Virus record (IMG/VR): IMGVR_UViG_3300037507_005588
Location: 25,823-89,822 of that record
DNA length: 64,000 bases
From: a virus
Direction: 5' to 3' (one strand)
The position numbers and the translations under genes are program-made. Below are positions 30,602 through 38,375 of this stretch, one piece after another. The notes below the pieces were generated by a model, which was given only the letters and a program-made list of their open reading frames with translations, was not told the origin of the DNA and made no database searches. How positions within the stretch are numbered: the first letter of the stretch is position 1; the number at the start of each line of letters is the position of its first letter.

Positions 30602-30674
30602 AGGGATGTAGCGCAGATGGTAGCGCACCTGGTTTGGGACCAGGGGGTCGCAGGTTCGAGCCCTGTCATCCCTA
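30602..30674 (+). tRNA. tRNA-Pro(UGG)
   Basis: Acceptor AGGGATG/CATCCCT, anticodon stem CCTGG/CCAGG, loop TTTGGGA (TGG), T-loop TTCGAGC. It would serve the proline-rich fibre proteins. Confidence 0.92.
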
Positions 30675-30689
30675 CAAAATTTTAATCCT

Positions 30690-30869
30690 ATGCCGTTTGT
30701 AATATTAAAAGAAACCACAATGATGAACCAAAAGGTAACGATTTTGGTCAATGACAGTGAAGGTATTCCGATGGAATTTGAGACCTTCGAACAAGCGGAA
30801 AAAATTGCCAAGTTGTTCGAATCCAATTCTTTGTTGGGAAATAAGTATACCGTCAAACAAATATCATGA
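30690..30869 (+). CDS. Small protein, 59 residues
   Basis: The ATG at 30690 starts MPFVILKETTMMNQKVTIL; internal ATGs at residues 11 and 12 are alternatives. The plan MNQKVTILVNDSEG ... FETFEQAEKIAKLFE is a compact beta-alpha unit. The stop overlaps the lipoprotein start (ATGA). Function unknown. Confidence 0.5.
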   Translation: MPFVILKETTMMNQKVTILVNDSEGIPMEFETFEQAEKIAKLFESNSLLGNKYTVKQIS

Positions 30870-31141
30870 AAACTTGGTTGAAAGACAACGGTCCCGCTTT
30901 TTTGATTTTTTTAGGAATCATATGTTTATCTCTTTTGTTAATTTCCCTATCATCTTGTGACAGACCTACGAAAGATAATGGTGTAATAGTCCAATGTGTT
31001 GTTGATAGTAGCTGGACGATTGGACCTGATGAAAACAATGTGAAATTTATCCGAACTCAGTGTGGACAAACTGTAATGATGGATGGTATGGGAAACTATA
31101 AAATTGGTGATACTCTTATCTATGTCTACAAAGGAAATTGA
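30866..31141 (+). CDS. Putative lipoprotein, 91 residues
   Basis: The N-terminus MKTWLKDNGPAFLIFLG and the following hydrophobic core end in LLISLSSCDRP, a signal-peptidase II lipobox with Cys at about residue 31. The mature part of about 60 residues contains two more cysteines (VQCVVD, RTQCGQ) able to form a disulfide. Phage lipoproteins of this size often block superinfection; that role here is inference from architecture. Confidence 0.6.
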   Translation: MKTWLKDNGPAFLIFLGIICLSLLLISLSSCDRPTKDNGVIVQCVVDSSWTIGPDENNVKFIRTQCGQTVMMDGMGNYKIGDTLIYVYKGN

Positions 31142-31322
31142 TTTCAGTAAACAAAAATACAATAAGTTTGTTGGCGTTTCCCCCGAGGGAATGGTTTTGG
31201 TACCTTATGAGGTCTTGGAAATGTTGAAAGACTTTGATGTTTGGAAAGAATTCAAATATGCTGATAAAGATTGGATTGTTGAAAAATCTGCAGAAATTTT
31301 TTCAACAAGAGAACAAGTTTAG
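31122..31322 (+). CDS. Small hypothetical protein
   Basis: 66 residues from the ATG at 31122 (MSTKEIDFSKQKYNKF), overlapping the lipoprotein gene by 20 bases. Mixed helix, with PYEVLEMLKDFDVWKEFKYADKDW. No family is recognised. Confidence 0.5.
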   Translation: MSTKEIDFSKQKYNKFVGVSPEGMVLVPYEVLEMLKDFDVWKEFKYADKDWIVEKSAEIFSTREQV

Positions 31323-31345
31323 TTTGAAATTAATATTATTTGATA

Positions 31346-31353
31346 TATATTTG
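31346..31353 (+). promoter_or_regulatory. TATATTTG promoter box of tRNA-Thr
   Basis: Box 10 bases upstream of tRNA-Thr(UGU). Confidence 0.55.
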
Positions 31354-31363
31354 TACAGTTATT

Positions 31364-31436
31364 GCCTCCATAGCTCAGCTGGTAGAGCCACTGATTTGTA
31401 ATCAGTAGGTCGTTGGTTCGAATCCGACTGGAGGCT
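31364..31436 (+). tRNA. tRNA-Thr(UGU)
   Basis: Acceptor GCCTCCA/TGGAGGC, anticodon stem ACTGA/TCAGT, loop TTTGTAA (TGT), T-loop TTCGAAT. Confidence 0.92.
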
Positions 31437-31459
31437 CAGAATTTTCTAAATTTAATTAA

Positions 31460-31588
31460 ATGAGTAAACTCAATTTGCAAAATCTTCCGTTGGATGACGA
31501 AGACAAAGGTCCGAAACCTCGTCAAGTTAAAAAACAAACGAAGGCACCAAAATTGACCGATAAAACAAAGAAGGGTAAAAATAAGTAA
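31460..31588 (+). CDS. 42-residue Lys-rich peptide
   Basis: The ATG at 31460 opens MSKLNLQNLPLDDEDKGPKP, then a basic tail (KKQTKAPKLTDKTKKGK). Followed two bases later by another small gene. The acidic-then-basic design is typical of small phage proteins; unstructured and unassigned. Confidence 0.45.
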   Translation: MSKLNLQNLPLDDEDKGPKPRQVKKQTKAPKLTDKTKKGKNK

Positions 31589-31590
31589 TC

Positions 31591-31758
31591 ATGGATTCCT
31601 CTGAAGATATTCACAACCAAATTATTGCCAAGGGCAATACAAGCGAATTGGTTGATATCTTACAAGATTTACCCAATTCCAAAGAACGAATATCAAAACC
31701 TGAGTTGTTTGTATGTCCATGGGATAATCAACATGGTGACACAACTTACTTCCGTTAA
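31591..31758 (+). CDS. Small hypothetical protein, 55 residues
   Basis: The ATG at 31591 starts MDSSEDIHNQIIAKGNTSELV. A helical N-terminal half is followed by ELFVCPWDNQHGDTTYFR with one Cys and one His. It sits between a Lys-rich peptide gene and tRNA-Ile. No family is recognised. Confidence 0.45.
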   Translation: MDSSEDIHNQIIAKGNTSELVDILQDLPNSKERISKPELFVCPWDNQHGDTTYFR

Positions 31759-31765
31759 TCTTTAT

Positions 31766-31838
31766 AGACGGATAGCTCAGGGGTGAGAGCAGGATGCTTA
31801 TACCATCAAGGTCTTGGGTTCGATTCCCATTCCGTCTA
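31766..31838 (+). tRNA. tRNA-Ile(UAU)
   Basis: Acceptor AGACGGA/TCCGTCT, loop CTTATAC (TAT) on a four-pair stem GATG/CATC, T-loop TTCGATT. A UAU anticodon reads AUA directly; most bacteria use a lysidine-modified CAU tRNA instead. Confidence 0.88.
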
Positions 31839-31873
31839 CCAATATGTAATTTTGTAATTTAACAAACTTTTTG

Positions 31874-31881
31874 TATCTTTG
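31874..31881 (+). promoter_or_regulatory. TATCTTTG promoter box
   Basis: Ends four bases before the ATG at 31886. Confidence 0.55.
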
Positions 31882-31885
31882 TCTA

Positions 31886-32458
31886 ATGGAACATAAAAAA
31901 CTTTCTTTTTGGGGAAAACTTCGGTTGTTTTGGCAATTCGAATATCGTTACTATCCACAGAACTTTGTGCGTGGTATCAAAAACCTAATCAAATGGGGTC
32001 CAGTAATTTGGAAGGACCGTGATTGGGATGATACATTTTTGTTCGAGATAATCAAGTTCAAACTATCTAATATGTCCGAGTCCCACGGTAAAACTATGCC
32101 ATACGTGGGTTACGAACGTAACGTGGAAATCATGAACACAATTGTCAGACTTATTGAAAAGTTTCAGTCAGAACATTATCTCCACGAGTATTTTTCCTAC
32201 GTTGATGATGAATATACATTCGTAAAGATTGAAGGAAGTGATGACTATGAGATGAAAATCAAAAATCTTCGTGACGATTTGGACGAGTATTTTACCAAAT
32301 ACCCCTTGTTGAAAAATAGAGCAACAAAACATAAGATTTACCAAAGTAATCCAAGTTCAGTACGTTTGGCAATGGCAATGGGATTTGTGCAGCACGAACG
32401 GGCAAAAGGCCTTATCTTTGAACTTCTAAATCGTCACGTTGACAAGTGGTGGGAATAA
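31886..32458 (+). CDS. Conserved phage protein (FVRGIKNLIKWGPVIWKDRDWDDTF)
   Basis: 190 residues from the ATG at 31886 (MEHKKLSFWGKL). The WGPVIWKDRDWDDTFLFEIIKFKL segment is a recognisable conserved block of a phage protein family in which a short aromatic loop precedes a long helical bundle. The C-terminal helix is rich in His and Arg. No function is established to my knowledge. Single gene with its own promoter. Confidence 0.65.
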   Translation: MEHKKLSFWGKLRLFWQFEYRYYPQNFVRGIKNLIKWGPVIWKDRDWDDTFLFEIIKFKLSNMSESHGKTMPYVGYERNVEIMNTIVRLIEKFQSEHYLHEYFSYVDDEYTFVKIEGSDDYEMKIKNLRDDLDEYFTKYPLLKNRATKHKIYQSNPSSVRLAMAMGFVQHERAKGLIFELLNRHVDKWWE

Positions 32459-32466
32459 ACAAATAA

Positions 32467-32539
<73 letters not shown>

Positions 32540-32558
32540 CAAATTTTTAATTTATAAA

Positions 32559-32744
32559 ATGAAACCTGTTATCTATCGTCCAAAATCAGACCGTGTGTTT
32601 GGTGGTGTGTGTAGTGGTTTGGCATACCACTATAACATTAATCCTCTAATATCCAGGGTAATCTTCTTCGGCTTGATTTTCACGCCATTCCCAATTATAT
32701 TAATTTACTTTTTATTTTGGATGTTTATTCCATCAGGAGAGTAA
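32559..32744 (+). CDS. PspC-domain protein
   Basis: 61 residues forming one PspC domain: YRPKSDRVFGGVCSGLAYHY with the conserved GGVC-x-GLA turn, then NPLISRVIFFGLIF and a second hydrophobic helix ending WMFIPSGE. In bacteria PspC senses membrane stress and antagonises or activates PspA-type responses. A phage copy could blunt the host envelope stress response during infection. Confidence 0.85.
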   Translation: MKPVIYRPKSDRVFGGVCSGLAYHYNINPLISRVIFFGLIFTPFPIILIYFLFWMFIPSGE

Positions 32745-32749
32745 ATTTT

Positions 32750-32822
32750 GCGGAAGTAGCTCAGTTGGTAGAGCTATAGCCTTCCAAGCTATAGGTCGCG
32801 GGTTCGAGTCCCGTCTTCCGCT
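32750..32822 (+). tRNA. tRNA-Gly(UCC)
   Basis: Acceptor GCGGAAG/CTTCCGC, anticodon stem ATAGC/GCTAT, loop CTTCCAA (TCC), T-loop TTCGAGT, discriminator U. Confidence 0.92.
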
Positions 32823-32826
32823 CAAA

Positions 32827-33051
32827 ATGATGAAGAGACTATCTATATATCGTCACTTGGCGAAAACTGTTTCTTATAGGATTTTAGGTACAATAACAAC
32901 AATTTCAGTTGCATATTTTTTTGGTGCAAGTGTAGAATTAGCTTCCATGTTAGGTTTGGGTGAATTGTTATTCAAACCAATTTTGTATTTTATTCACGAA
33001 AGAATATGGTACAAAATACCTTTTGGTATAAAAAATGAAACAAAAGACTGA
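32827..33051 (+). CDS. DUF2061 membrane protein
   Basis: 74 residues. RHLAKTVSYRILGTITTISVAYFFG ... ELLFKPILYFIHERIWYKIPFG follows the DUF2061 pattern: basic N-terminus, K-T-x-S-x-R, two membrane helices, HER-W near the end. Cellular members occur near cysteine and sulfate metabolism genes, which is suggestive given the sulfotransferase-like genes here. The start could also be the second ATG. Confidence 0.8.
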   Translation: MMKRLSIYRHLAKTVSYRILGTITTISVAYFFGASVELASMLGLGELLFKPILYFIHERIWYKIPFGIKNETKD

Positions 33052-33069
33052 TAAAGCTTAGTCTTTTTG

Positions 33070-33077
33070 TATTTATT
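33070..33077 (+). promoter_or_regulatory. Putative late promoter TATTTATT
   Basis: Located eight bases upstream of the ATG at 33086; first late octamer after the tRNA region. Confidence 0.45.
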
Positions 33078-33085
33078 AAAGTATT

Positions 33086-33712
33086 ATGGATTGGATTTCC
33101 CTTATTCAGACTGTCATTACCGCGATTACATCTGTAATCATAGCACTAATTGGTGCTGGGTATTTCAAAAAAATGCAGGATAAAAAGGATGAGAAAAAAA
33201 GTCGCGAAAAATTGGTAGAACAAATCCAAAAAGATGAAGTGATTCACTTTACTCTCAGAGAAATAAGAAGAAGATTTAATTCAGATAGAATTTACGTAAT
33301 TCAATTTCACAACGGAGGATATTTTTACAGTAAAAATCCAATGCAGAAAGCTTCGGTGACATATGAAAGAAATTCAGACGGATTAGAAAGAGTTGGAGAT
33401 AAATTTCAAAATATTTTAGTTTCAAATTACACTTGGTATTTGGGACAGATGATGTCCAGTAGAATGTTCTATGTAGATTTGGATAATCAAATGGAAGACT
33501 TACCAACGATGAGTCTTTTGAAAAATTATGGAAATTATGCTCACGTTGCAGTCCCTATTTATGATGAAAGTAAAAACTTGATAGCCACATTAGCCTTAAG
33601 TTGGGTATTCTCTGAAATACCAACATCTATTATTAAGGACAATAACTTTTCAGATGAATTCAAAGAAGAGTTATATAATGATGCGAACTCATTAAGAAAC
33701 TATTTGGTATGA
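33086..33712 (+). CDS. Membrane-anchored phage protein with GAF-like domain
   Basis: 208 residues. One N-terminal membrane helix (residues 5-26), a basic coiled coil (KKMQDKKDEKKSREKL), then a soluble alpha/beta domain with VIQFHNGGYFYSKNPMQK and a YAHVAVPIYDESKNLIATLAL strand pair that resembles GAF folds. Such proteins recur in large phages; the role is unknown. It overlaps the next gene by ATGA. Confidence 0.6.
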   Translation: MDWISLIQTVITAITSVIIALIGAGYFKKMQDKKDEKKSREKLVEQIQKDEVIHFTLREIRRRFNSDRIYVIQFHNGGYFYSKNPMQKASVTYERNSDGLERVGDKFQNILVSNYTWYLGQMMSSRMFYVDLDNQMEDLPTMSLLKNYGNYAHVAVPIYDESKNLIATLALSWVFSEIPTSIIKDNNFSDEFKEELYNDANSLRNYLV

Positions 33713-33987
33713 TTGATTTTTGGGATATAGATTTCGATGATGAAACAATAGTCGAAGAAAATTTTATTGAAGGTTTATTGAAACTCGGTTTTGTCAAAAG
33801 AAATCCAAACATTTACACAAAAGAAATTGTGAACTTACATGGAGATTTAGTTGAAGATGGTGTTTTTATTGACCTTGAAAGTTCGATTTTGATTTTTACT
33901 CCTGAGCCAAAAAATCATGTTAAAATAAAAATTGGAGACAGGGACATTAACAGGGTTGATAAATTTATCCGAAACAATGTTATTTGA
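33709..33987 (+). CDS. Small acidic protein
   Basis: 92 residues starting MIDFWDIDFDDETIVEEN. Alternating beta-strand pattern with IKIGDRDINRVDKFI at the end. Coupled to the previous gene by overlap. No family is recognised. Confidence 0.5.
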   Translation: MIDFWDIDFDDETIVEENFIEGLLKLGFVKRNPNIYTKEIVNLHGDLVEDGVFIDLESSILIFTPEPKNHVKIKIGDRDINRVDKFIRNNVI

Positions 33988-33995
33988 TATTTATA
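33988..33995 (+). promoter_or_regulatory. Putative late promoter TATTTATA
   Basis: Ends four bases before the ATG at 34000; overlaps nothing but the previous stop region. Confidence 0.55.
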
Positions 33996-33999
33996 ATTT

Positions 34000-34677
34000 A
34001 TGAATATATCATACCCACTACAAGGAAAGAGTTTTGAAAAGACCTCTGACTTCGGTCCGAGATGGGGTCGACAACACAAAGGTATTGATTTGGCTGCCGA
34101 CCCTGGCACAAGAGTAGTTGCCGTTGCAGATGGAGAAATTGTCAAAGCCGGTAACTTCAATGATGGTTTTGGTGGTCAAGTTCTTATAAAACACGTTACC
34201 GAAGATGGTAAAGTTTTTTATACAAGATATGCTCACCTAAATAAGTGGTATGCTCGCGAAAATGAAAAAATTACCAAAGGTAAAAAAATTGGCGAATCTG
34301 GTGGTGAAAAAGGACATCCCAATGCAGGACGTAGTGAAGGACCACATCTGCATTTTGAACTCTTGGATGGTGGATTAGTTGCAAAGGACCCTGAACCATA
34401 TCTTAAAGGTGCTGCTATTGGAGCTTTGGCGACAGCGGCAGTATTAACAAAAGATGGTGGAGAGAGTAAAAGTGGGAATAAAGAAACAACCTATACACCT
34501 GGAAAATATGGTGAATTACAAAAGGACGGTAATAACTTGGTGGATAAAATTATGAAAACTGCGTTGAAAGTTATCACACCAGCCGCCGCTGTTACATCTT
34601 TGAAAGGGTTATCTGAACCAAAGGAGGAAGATAAAAAATTAAATGAAGAAATTTCTCGTATAAAACAATTATTATAA
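34000..34677 (+). CDS. M23-family peptidoglycan endopeptidase
   Basis: 225 residues. The LytM/M23 zinc site is readable: His26 and Asp30 in HKGIDLAADPG and the HLHFE pair near residue 114, with the RYAHLNKW strand between. M23 enzymes cut peptide crosslinks in peptidoglycan. The C-terminal 80 residues are a linker plus a helical tail ending LNEEISRIKQLL. The late promoter points to a virion-borne or lysis-stage wall hydrolase. No signal peptide. Confidence 0.88.
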   Translation: MNISYPLQGKSFEKTSDFGPRWGRQHKGIDLAADPGTRVVAVADGEIVKAGNFNDGFGGQVLIKHVTEDGKVFYTRYAHLNKWYARENEKITKGKKIGESGGEKGHPNAGRSEGPHLHFELLDGGLVAKDPEPYLKGAAIGALATAAVLTKDGGESKSGNKETTYTPGKYGELQKDGNNLVDKIMKTALKVITPAAAVTSLKGLSEPKEEDKKLNEEISRIKQLL

Positions 34678-34682
34678 CGATA

Positions 34683-34690
34683 TATTTATA
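34683..34690 (+). promoter_or_regulatory. Putative late promoter TATTTATA
   Basis: Ends three bases before the ATG at 34694. Confidence 0.5.
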
Positions 34691-34693
34691 GAC

Positions 34694-34996
34694 ATGGATG
34701 ACATTAAAAGATTACTCAGAGAGAGTTTAGTACAACACCTCAAGGAAGCCGAGGGTAAGAAAAAAGAAGACGTTATGGTACCTCAGGGATGTTTTGGTGG
34801 ACCTAAACATGGTTTGGGTGCGTTAGTAAACATCGTAGAATTACTCATGAGAGAGAAAGATAGTGAGGGTACGAAAGCCGTTGATGATTTGAAACAATTT
34901 TTGAAAGGAACATCTAAGGTTGACCCGAAAGTTGTTGTTCAGATTTTAAGGAAACACAACAAACCACAATTTATAAGTTTTACAGGATGTTTGTAA
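34694..34996 (+). CDS. Small late protein with LKE N-terminal tag
   Basis: 100 residues. It opens MDDIKRLLRESLVQHLKEAEGKK: an amphipathic helix ending in LKE at residue 18, a possible prohead-protease site. Then comes a compact domain with two cysteines (VPQGCFGG, SFTGCL). Similar N-terminal helices occur at 35517 and 63917. A capsid-packaged protein is one reading. Confidence 0.55.
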   Translation: MDDIKRLLRESLVQHLKEAEGKKKEDVMVPQGCFGGPKHGLGALVNIVELLMREKDSEGTKAVDDLKQFLKGTSKVDPKVVVQILRKHNKPQFISFTGCL

Positions 34997-35003
34997 AATA
35001 AAA

Positions 35004-35033
35004 AACCCCTCCCGAAAGAGGGGTTCTTTTTTT
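35004..35033. terminator. Bidirectional intrinsic terminator
   Basis: AACCCCTC pairs with GAGGGGTT around CCGAAA, with A's before and T's after, so it can act on both strands: after the gene at 34694 and after the tmRNA. Confidence 0.8.
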
Positions 35034-35443
35034 GGTGGAGGTGGCGGGAATCGAACCCGCGTCTTGCTCAGTCTACCCATAAAGGACTACATGCTTAGGT
35101 CAGGGTTTTTCACACCCTCCGAACTATTTGGTTTCTATTTTACCATCGTCACCAACAACTGTGGGGTGTTCACTCAAATCGGTAGAACACCAAACGTTAC
35201 CTCCATTCCTTTTTGGGTAGAAACCACACCGTAGGGACTTCTGTTTCCAGGTTATATGTCCATCGACCCATTGTCACTATAGCCTTAGGCTACAGTAACT
35301 TCCTCAGCTTGGATAAGACCCAAAGCCTCGAGAGTTGCGAAAGTTTCGCCGTTTGATTGTTGCATCCATAGATTAAGGTGATAGGAAACATCTCACCGCA
35401 TGCCCCGTATGACTAACTCTGCCAATCAATACCGGTCACCCCC
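35033..35443 (-). ncRNA. ssrA: tmRNA (transfer-messenger RNA)
   Basis: 411 nt on the minus strand. The tRNA-like ends pair GGGGGTG (35437-35443) with CACCTCC, followed by an encoded ACCA. The 3' T-arm reads GCGGGTTCGATTCCCGC and the 5' part has the usual GACCGGTATTGATTGGC region. The tag frame starts at GGC (35348-35350) and ends at TAA (35285-35287), which sits in a GTAGCC/GGCTAT hairpin loop. The tag has 21 residues: GETFATLEAL, then GLIQAEEVTVA. The upstream minus-strand sequence combines TATTTATA and TATATTTG boxes (35462-35473). tmRNA rescues stalled ribosomes and tags the products for Clp proteolysis. Confidence 0.92.
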
Positions 35444-35461
35444 ATAATTCAAAGAACAATA

Positions 35462-35473
35462 CAAATATAAATA
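35462..35473 (-). promoter_or_regulatory. Overlapping TATTTATA and TATATTTG boxes upstream of tmRNA
   Basis: Minus strand reads TATTTATATTTG, so the late octamer (35466-35473) and the host-type box (35462-35469) share bases. This could allow transcription both early and late in infection. Confidence 0.5.
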
Positions 35474-35493
35474 CTTTTTTTCGAATCACAAAG

Positions 35494-35501
35494 TATTTAT
35501 A
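35494..35501 (+). promoter_or_regulatory. Putative late promoter TATTTATA
   Basis: Located 15 bases upstream of the ATG at 35517. Confidence 0.5.
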
Positions 35502-35516
35502 TGTAAAATATTTCAA

Positions 35517-36059
35517 ATGAAAAAAGTTATTAGACTAACTGAATCTGATTTAGAAAAGATTGTAAGAAGAATAATTCAAGAACAGCCAGCCCCTGAGAAA
35601 GAGGCTAGAAAAATTACAAACGGTTGGATGGTACCGACAGTTCAAGACCTTGAACTAAGTGCAAAAAAGGTATTTGGTGAGTTAAGTGGTCAGATTCCAG
35701 GCCAAAAGACCCCCACTTTTACTGAATTTATTAAGAGAGACGCTTTGGATAAGGTTGAATTACAAAAATTAGTTAACGGGGCAATCAATATGGCGTATCA
35801 AAGAGTGAGAGTAAAAAAATTACCTTTATACCAATTGAGTGATTTCTACACAAAAGCTTGTAACGCAGGTCAGGCATTTTGTTACAGTTACACTGAAGGT
35901 AATGAACTTGAAAAAAACCAAGCATTAGAGGTTGGTCAACGTAAGGCATATGGTCAAGCACAGAACGCAACATTTGAAATGTTGAAAAAGTTAGGTAATA
36001 CTAATACAGTCCAAGACTTGAATATAGGTGGAGAATCTGTAGGGGCATTAGTATTCTAA
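35517..36059 (+). CDS. Late protein with 22-residue N-terminal tag ending IIQE
   Basis: 180 residues. The N-terminus MKKVIRLTESDLEKIVRRII then QE is a charged amphipathic helix ending IQE at residue 22, matching in length and pattern the N-terminus of the gene at 63917. The remainder is a helical domain (TPTFTEFIKRDALDKVELQKL, CNAGQAFCYSYTEG) ending NIGGESVGALVF. The T4-type protease gp21 cuts after [IL]xE, so this looks like a removable capsid-targeting peptide. Confidence 0.6.
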   Translation: MKKVIRLTESDLEKIVRRIIQEQPAPEKEARKITNGWMVPTVQDLELSAKKVFGELSGQIPGQKTPTFTEFIKRDALDKVELQKLVNGAINMAYQRVRVKKLPLYQLSDFYTKACNAGQAFCYSYTEGNELEKNQALEVGQRKAYGQAQNATFEMLKKLGNTNTVQDLNIGGESVGALVF

Positions 36060-36081
36060 AAATACTTGTTATGTAAAATGT

Positions 36082-36110
36082 AAAAGGGGGGGTATATTAC
36101 CCCCTTTTTT
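36082..36110 (+). terminator. Intrinsic terminator, usable on both strands
   Basis: AAAAGGGGG and CCCCCTTTT flank a short AT-rich loop, followed by T's; it separates the convergent genes at 35517 and 36110. Confidence 0.75.
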
Positions 36111-36430
36111 TATTCCACTGTCTCTTCGAGTAATTGTTTGTATCGGTCGGACTCCAAGAATTCAGAATATCGACTTACATGTTGTTTTTTGGGGTAGATG
36201 ATAATTGGTGCGGGGAATTCGACAGGAACTCCTACCATTTTACGACCTTTCTGATGGAAGACGTACAGTACGTCTTTGACCAAGAACATCTCCGAAGATT
36301 GTTCCATTGCGTATGAAACCCATTGTTCGTCTTCTCGAGATTCAACCATGATGAATGTGGTGTCAGATGTTTTTTGTGCGAAGACACTCGCTCCTGCGAG
36401 GGTCATCAGTAAGAATAGTGCCTTTTTCAT
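36110..36430 (-). CDS. Small exported protein
   Basis: 106 residues with a signal peptide (MKKALFLLMTLAGASVFAQK, cleavage after FAQ). The mature part is beta-rich with FIMVESREDEQWVSYAM and a charged C-terminal helix. The third KAQ/FAQ-type exported protein in the window. Function unknown. Confidence 0.6.
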   Translation of the reverse strand: MKKALFLLMTLAGASVFAQKTSDTTFIMVESREDEQWVSYAMEQSSEMFLVKDVLYVFHQKGRKMVGVPVEFPAPIIIYPKKQHVSRYSEFLESDRYKQLLEETVE

Positions 36431-36434
36431 ACTT

Positions 36435-36442
36435 CAAATATA
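36435..36442 (-). promoter_or_regulatory. TATATTTG promoter box (minus strand)
   Basis: Ends four bases upstream of the ATG at 36430. Confidence 0.55.
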
Positions 36443-36496
36443 CAATACATTTTTCAATTTTACAAATAGTGGAGACATAAATTGGGTTTTTCCAAG

Positions 36497-36504
36497 TATT
36501 TATT
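36497..36504 (+). promoter_or_regulatory. Putative late promoter TATTTATT
   Basis: Ends six bases before the ATG at 36511. Confidence 0.45.
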
Positions 36505-36510
36505 TGAGGT

Positions 36511-38328
36511 ATGAACAAAATATTTCTTGTTGAAGGTAAGAAAGAGGATGCGTATAAAAAACTTTTTCAAAAGTTTCCTGACTACGACAATACCATTGAA
36601 CGTATATTGGATTCCGACCCAACCGGGTCAAGGTTCATTACGTGGATTGAAAAATCCCTTGAGGAAAAACTTACAGAACTCCAAGAAAAATCTCTTAGTC
36701 AAAGAGAGAAAATCGAACAGACACAGTATTTAATCCAACTATTTGAGGAGGTTGTTGGTACATTTTCGAATAATGTTAATAGGATTACCCCAAAAATTTT
36801 GGAAAAATTAAAAGTTGCTCAGACTTGGAACGACAATAAGATGAGTGAAGAGGATTTGGAAAGAATTCTGAAATCTCCAAAAGATATTTTTTCTTATAAT
36901 CTTGACCAACTTTTTGTATTGACAACAATATTGAAAAAAAATCTGTCAGAAAAATCAAAACAAAAAACCGCAAAAAAAGAATCGGATGTCATCTATGATG
37001 ATGGAAGATACTTGGTAGTCCGTCCAAACTCCCATAAGGCATCTTGTTATTATGGGGCAAACACCAAATGGTGTACCACAGCCGAAAATGACCGACACTT
37101 TGAAGATTATAAATCTCGTGGTTCGTTATATTATTTTATAGATAGAAGAAATGCAAAAGAAAAAATGGCCGTTTTCATCCCAATAAGTGGTACAATTGAA
37201 ATTTACAATACCGCAGACAACAGAAGTACCTTGGAATATTTGATAAATCTTTATCCTTTTGCAACAGATATCCTCAATGAGGCACGAAAGGGTACCGGGT
37301 TGATGGAGTTGATAAAAAAAATTAAAAATGGTGATGTATCGTTGAGTCAACTTTACTCATTCGATGAAATGATTCGTTCAGCTTCACGAGATTCTGATGG
37401 TAACATCATTTTGAACATTTCTTTTGATGATAAAGGTTTTTGGGATTTATTTACTGAAATGGATGATTGGGAACGTGTGGCATATTCATCAGTTGGAAGT
37501 CATTATCCTATGGAACATTATGACTCTTATGTGGGTGAAGAAGATTGGAACGAGGGTTATCTGTTCGACTATTTTAATGAAACTCAGAAGGTAAGGTTAC
37601 AAGAATACTTGTCCGTTTTATTCTCAGGAAAATTACCAAATGAATGCCTTGAAACACCACTTCAGGGGGGTTGCCGACAAAAAGTTGCATCAGAATTGCA
37701 AACTTTTTTTCCTGACGAAGTTGAAGAAATTCAAAATTATTATGTTTCTGACAAAAATTCGGATGTGGAAGAAGGTCTCAGTGACTACCTTAAAAAAGAA
37801 TATTCCAACATTTTTGAAGAAAATGGTTTGAATTTGATTATGGACAAACCTTTTTGGAAATACGATATCAAACTTGATGATTTAGAAAACTATTTGGAAA
37901 AAAATAGTGGAGGACTGCATCAAAACTTATTTGATTTGTTGAGTGACTTTGTAAACAACAAAACGGGTGGAATTGAAGATTTCTCGCAGTTACAATATCA
38001 AGTTTCCGGTTCTGGTGATTATGACTATACAGAATCTGCCATTGAAAAATTATTGGACAAAATGGAGGAAGTCATTGACGATGGTTCTTTTGAGATAGAA
38101 AAAATTGCCGAAGCTCAGAATTTTATAAAGAAAATTGGTGGTTTTAATCAACGATTAGTTCTTCCTTCAGATGAAAACTATATCTTCATGGTAGATAGGA
38201 TTGATACTGAAACGGGTAAAATTTTGTTTACGGTAGGTAAAAAAAATGAATTCATAAAAAAAGGGTTCAGATTACCCTTGGAAGACTTCAAGAGTTTCCT
38301 TTATAACAAAAAACTTTTTGATATATAA
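36511..38328 (+). CDS. Large late protein with TKWCTT domain
   Basis: 605 residues. It begins MNKIFLVEGKKED, with LVE at residues 6-8. A helical N-terminal region covers about 150 residues. A central block, CYYGANTKWCTTAENDRHFEDY then GSLYYFIDRR, is recurrent in large phages (G-x-x-TKWCT...F-x-x-Y...LYYFID). The C-terminal half is long and acidic with a DYDYTES segment. The WCT block looks like an active or ligand site, but no reaction is known to me. The late promoter and size suggest a virion or injected protein. Confidence 0.55.
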   Translation: MNKIFLVEGKKEDAYKKLFQKFPDYDNTIERILDSDPTGSRFITWIEKSLEEKLTELQEKSLSQREKIEQTQYLIQLFEEVVGTFSNNVNRITPKILEKLKVAQTWNDNKMSEEDLERILKSPKDIFSYNLDQLFVLTTILKKNLSEKSKQKTAKKESDVIYDDGRYLVVRPNSHKASCYYGANTKWCTTAENDRHFEDYKSRGSLYYFIDRRNAKEKMAVFIPISGTIEIYNTADNRSTLEYLINLYPFATDILNEARKGTGLMELIKKIKNGDVSLSQLYSFDEMIRSASRDSDGNIILNISFDDKGFWDLFTEMDDWERVAYSSVGSHYPMEHYDSYVGEEDWNEGYLFDYFNETQKVRLQEYLSVLFSGKLPNECLETPLQGGCRQKVASELQTFFPDEVEEIQNYYVSDKNSDVEEGLSDYLKKEYSNIFEENGLNLIMDKPFWKYDIKLDDLENYLEKNSGGLHQNLFDLLSDFVNNKTGGIEDFSQLQYQVSGSGDYDYTESAIEKLLDKMEEVIDDGSFEIEKIAEAQNFIKKIGGFNQRLVLPSDENYIFMVDRIDTETGKILFTVGKKNEFIKKGFRLPLEDFKSFLYNKKLFDI

Positions 38329-38339
38329 AAAAGTTTTCA

Positions 38340-38347
38340 TATCTTTG
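38340..38347 (+). promoter_or_regulatory. TATCTTTG promoter box
   Basis: Box about 28 bases upstream of the M20 peptidase start at 38376. Confidence 0.5.
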
Positions 38348-38375
38348 TTGAAAACTATTGTAAATTTCTTCATAG

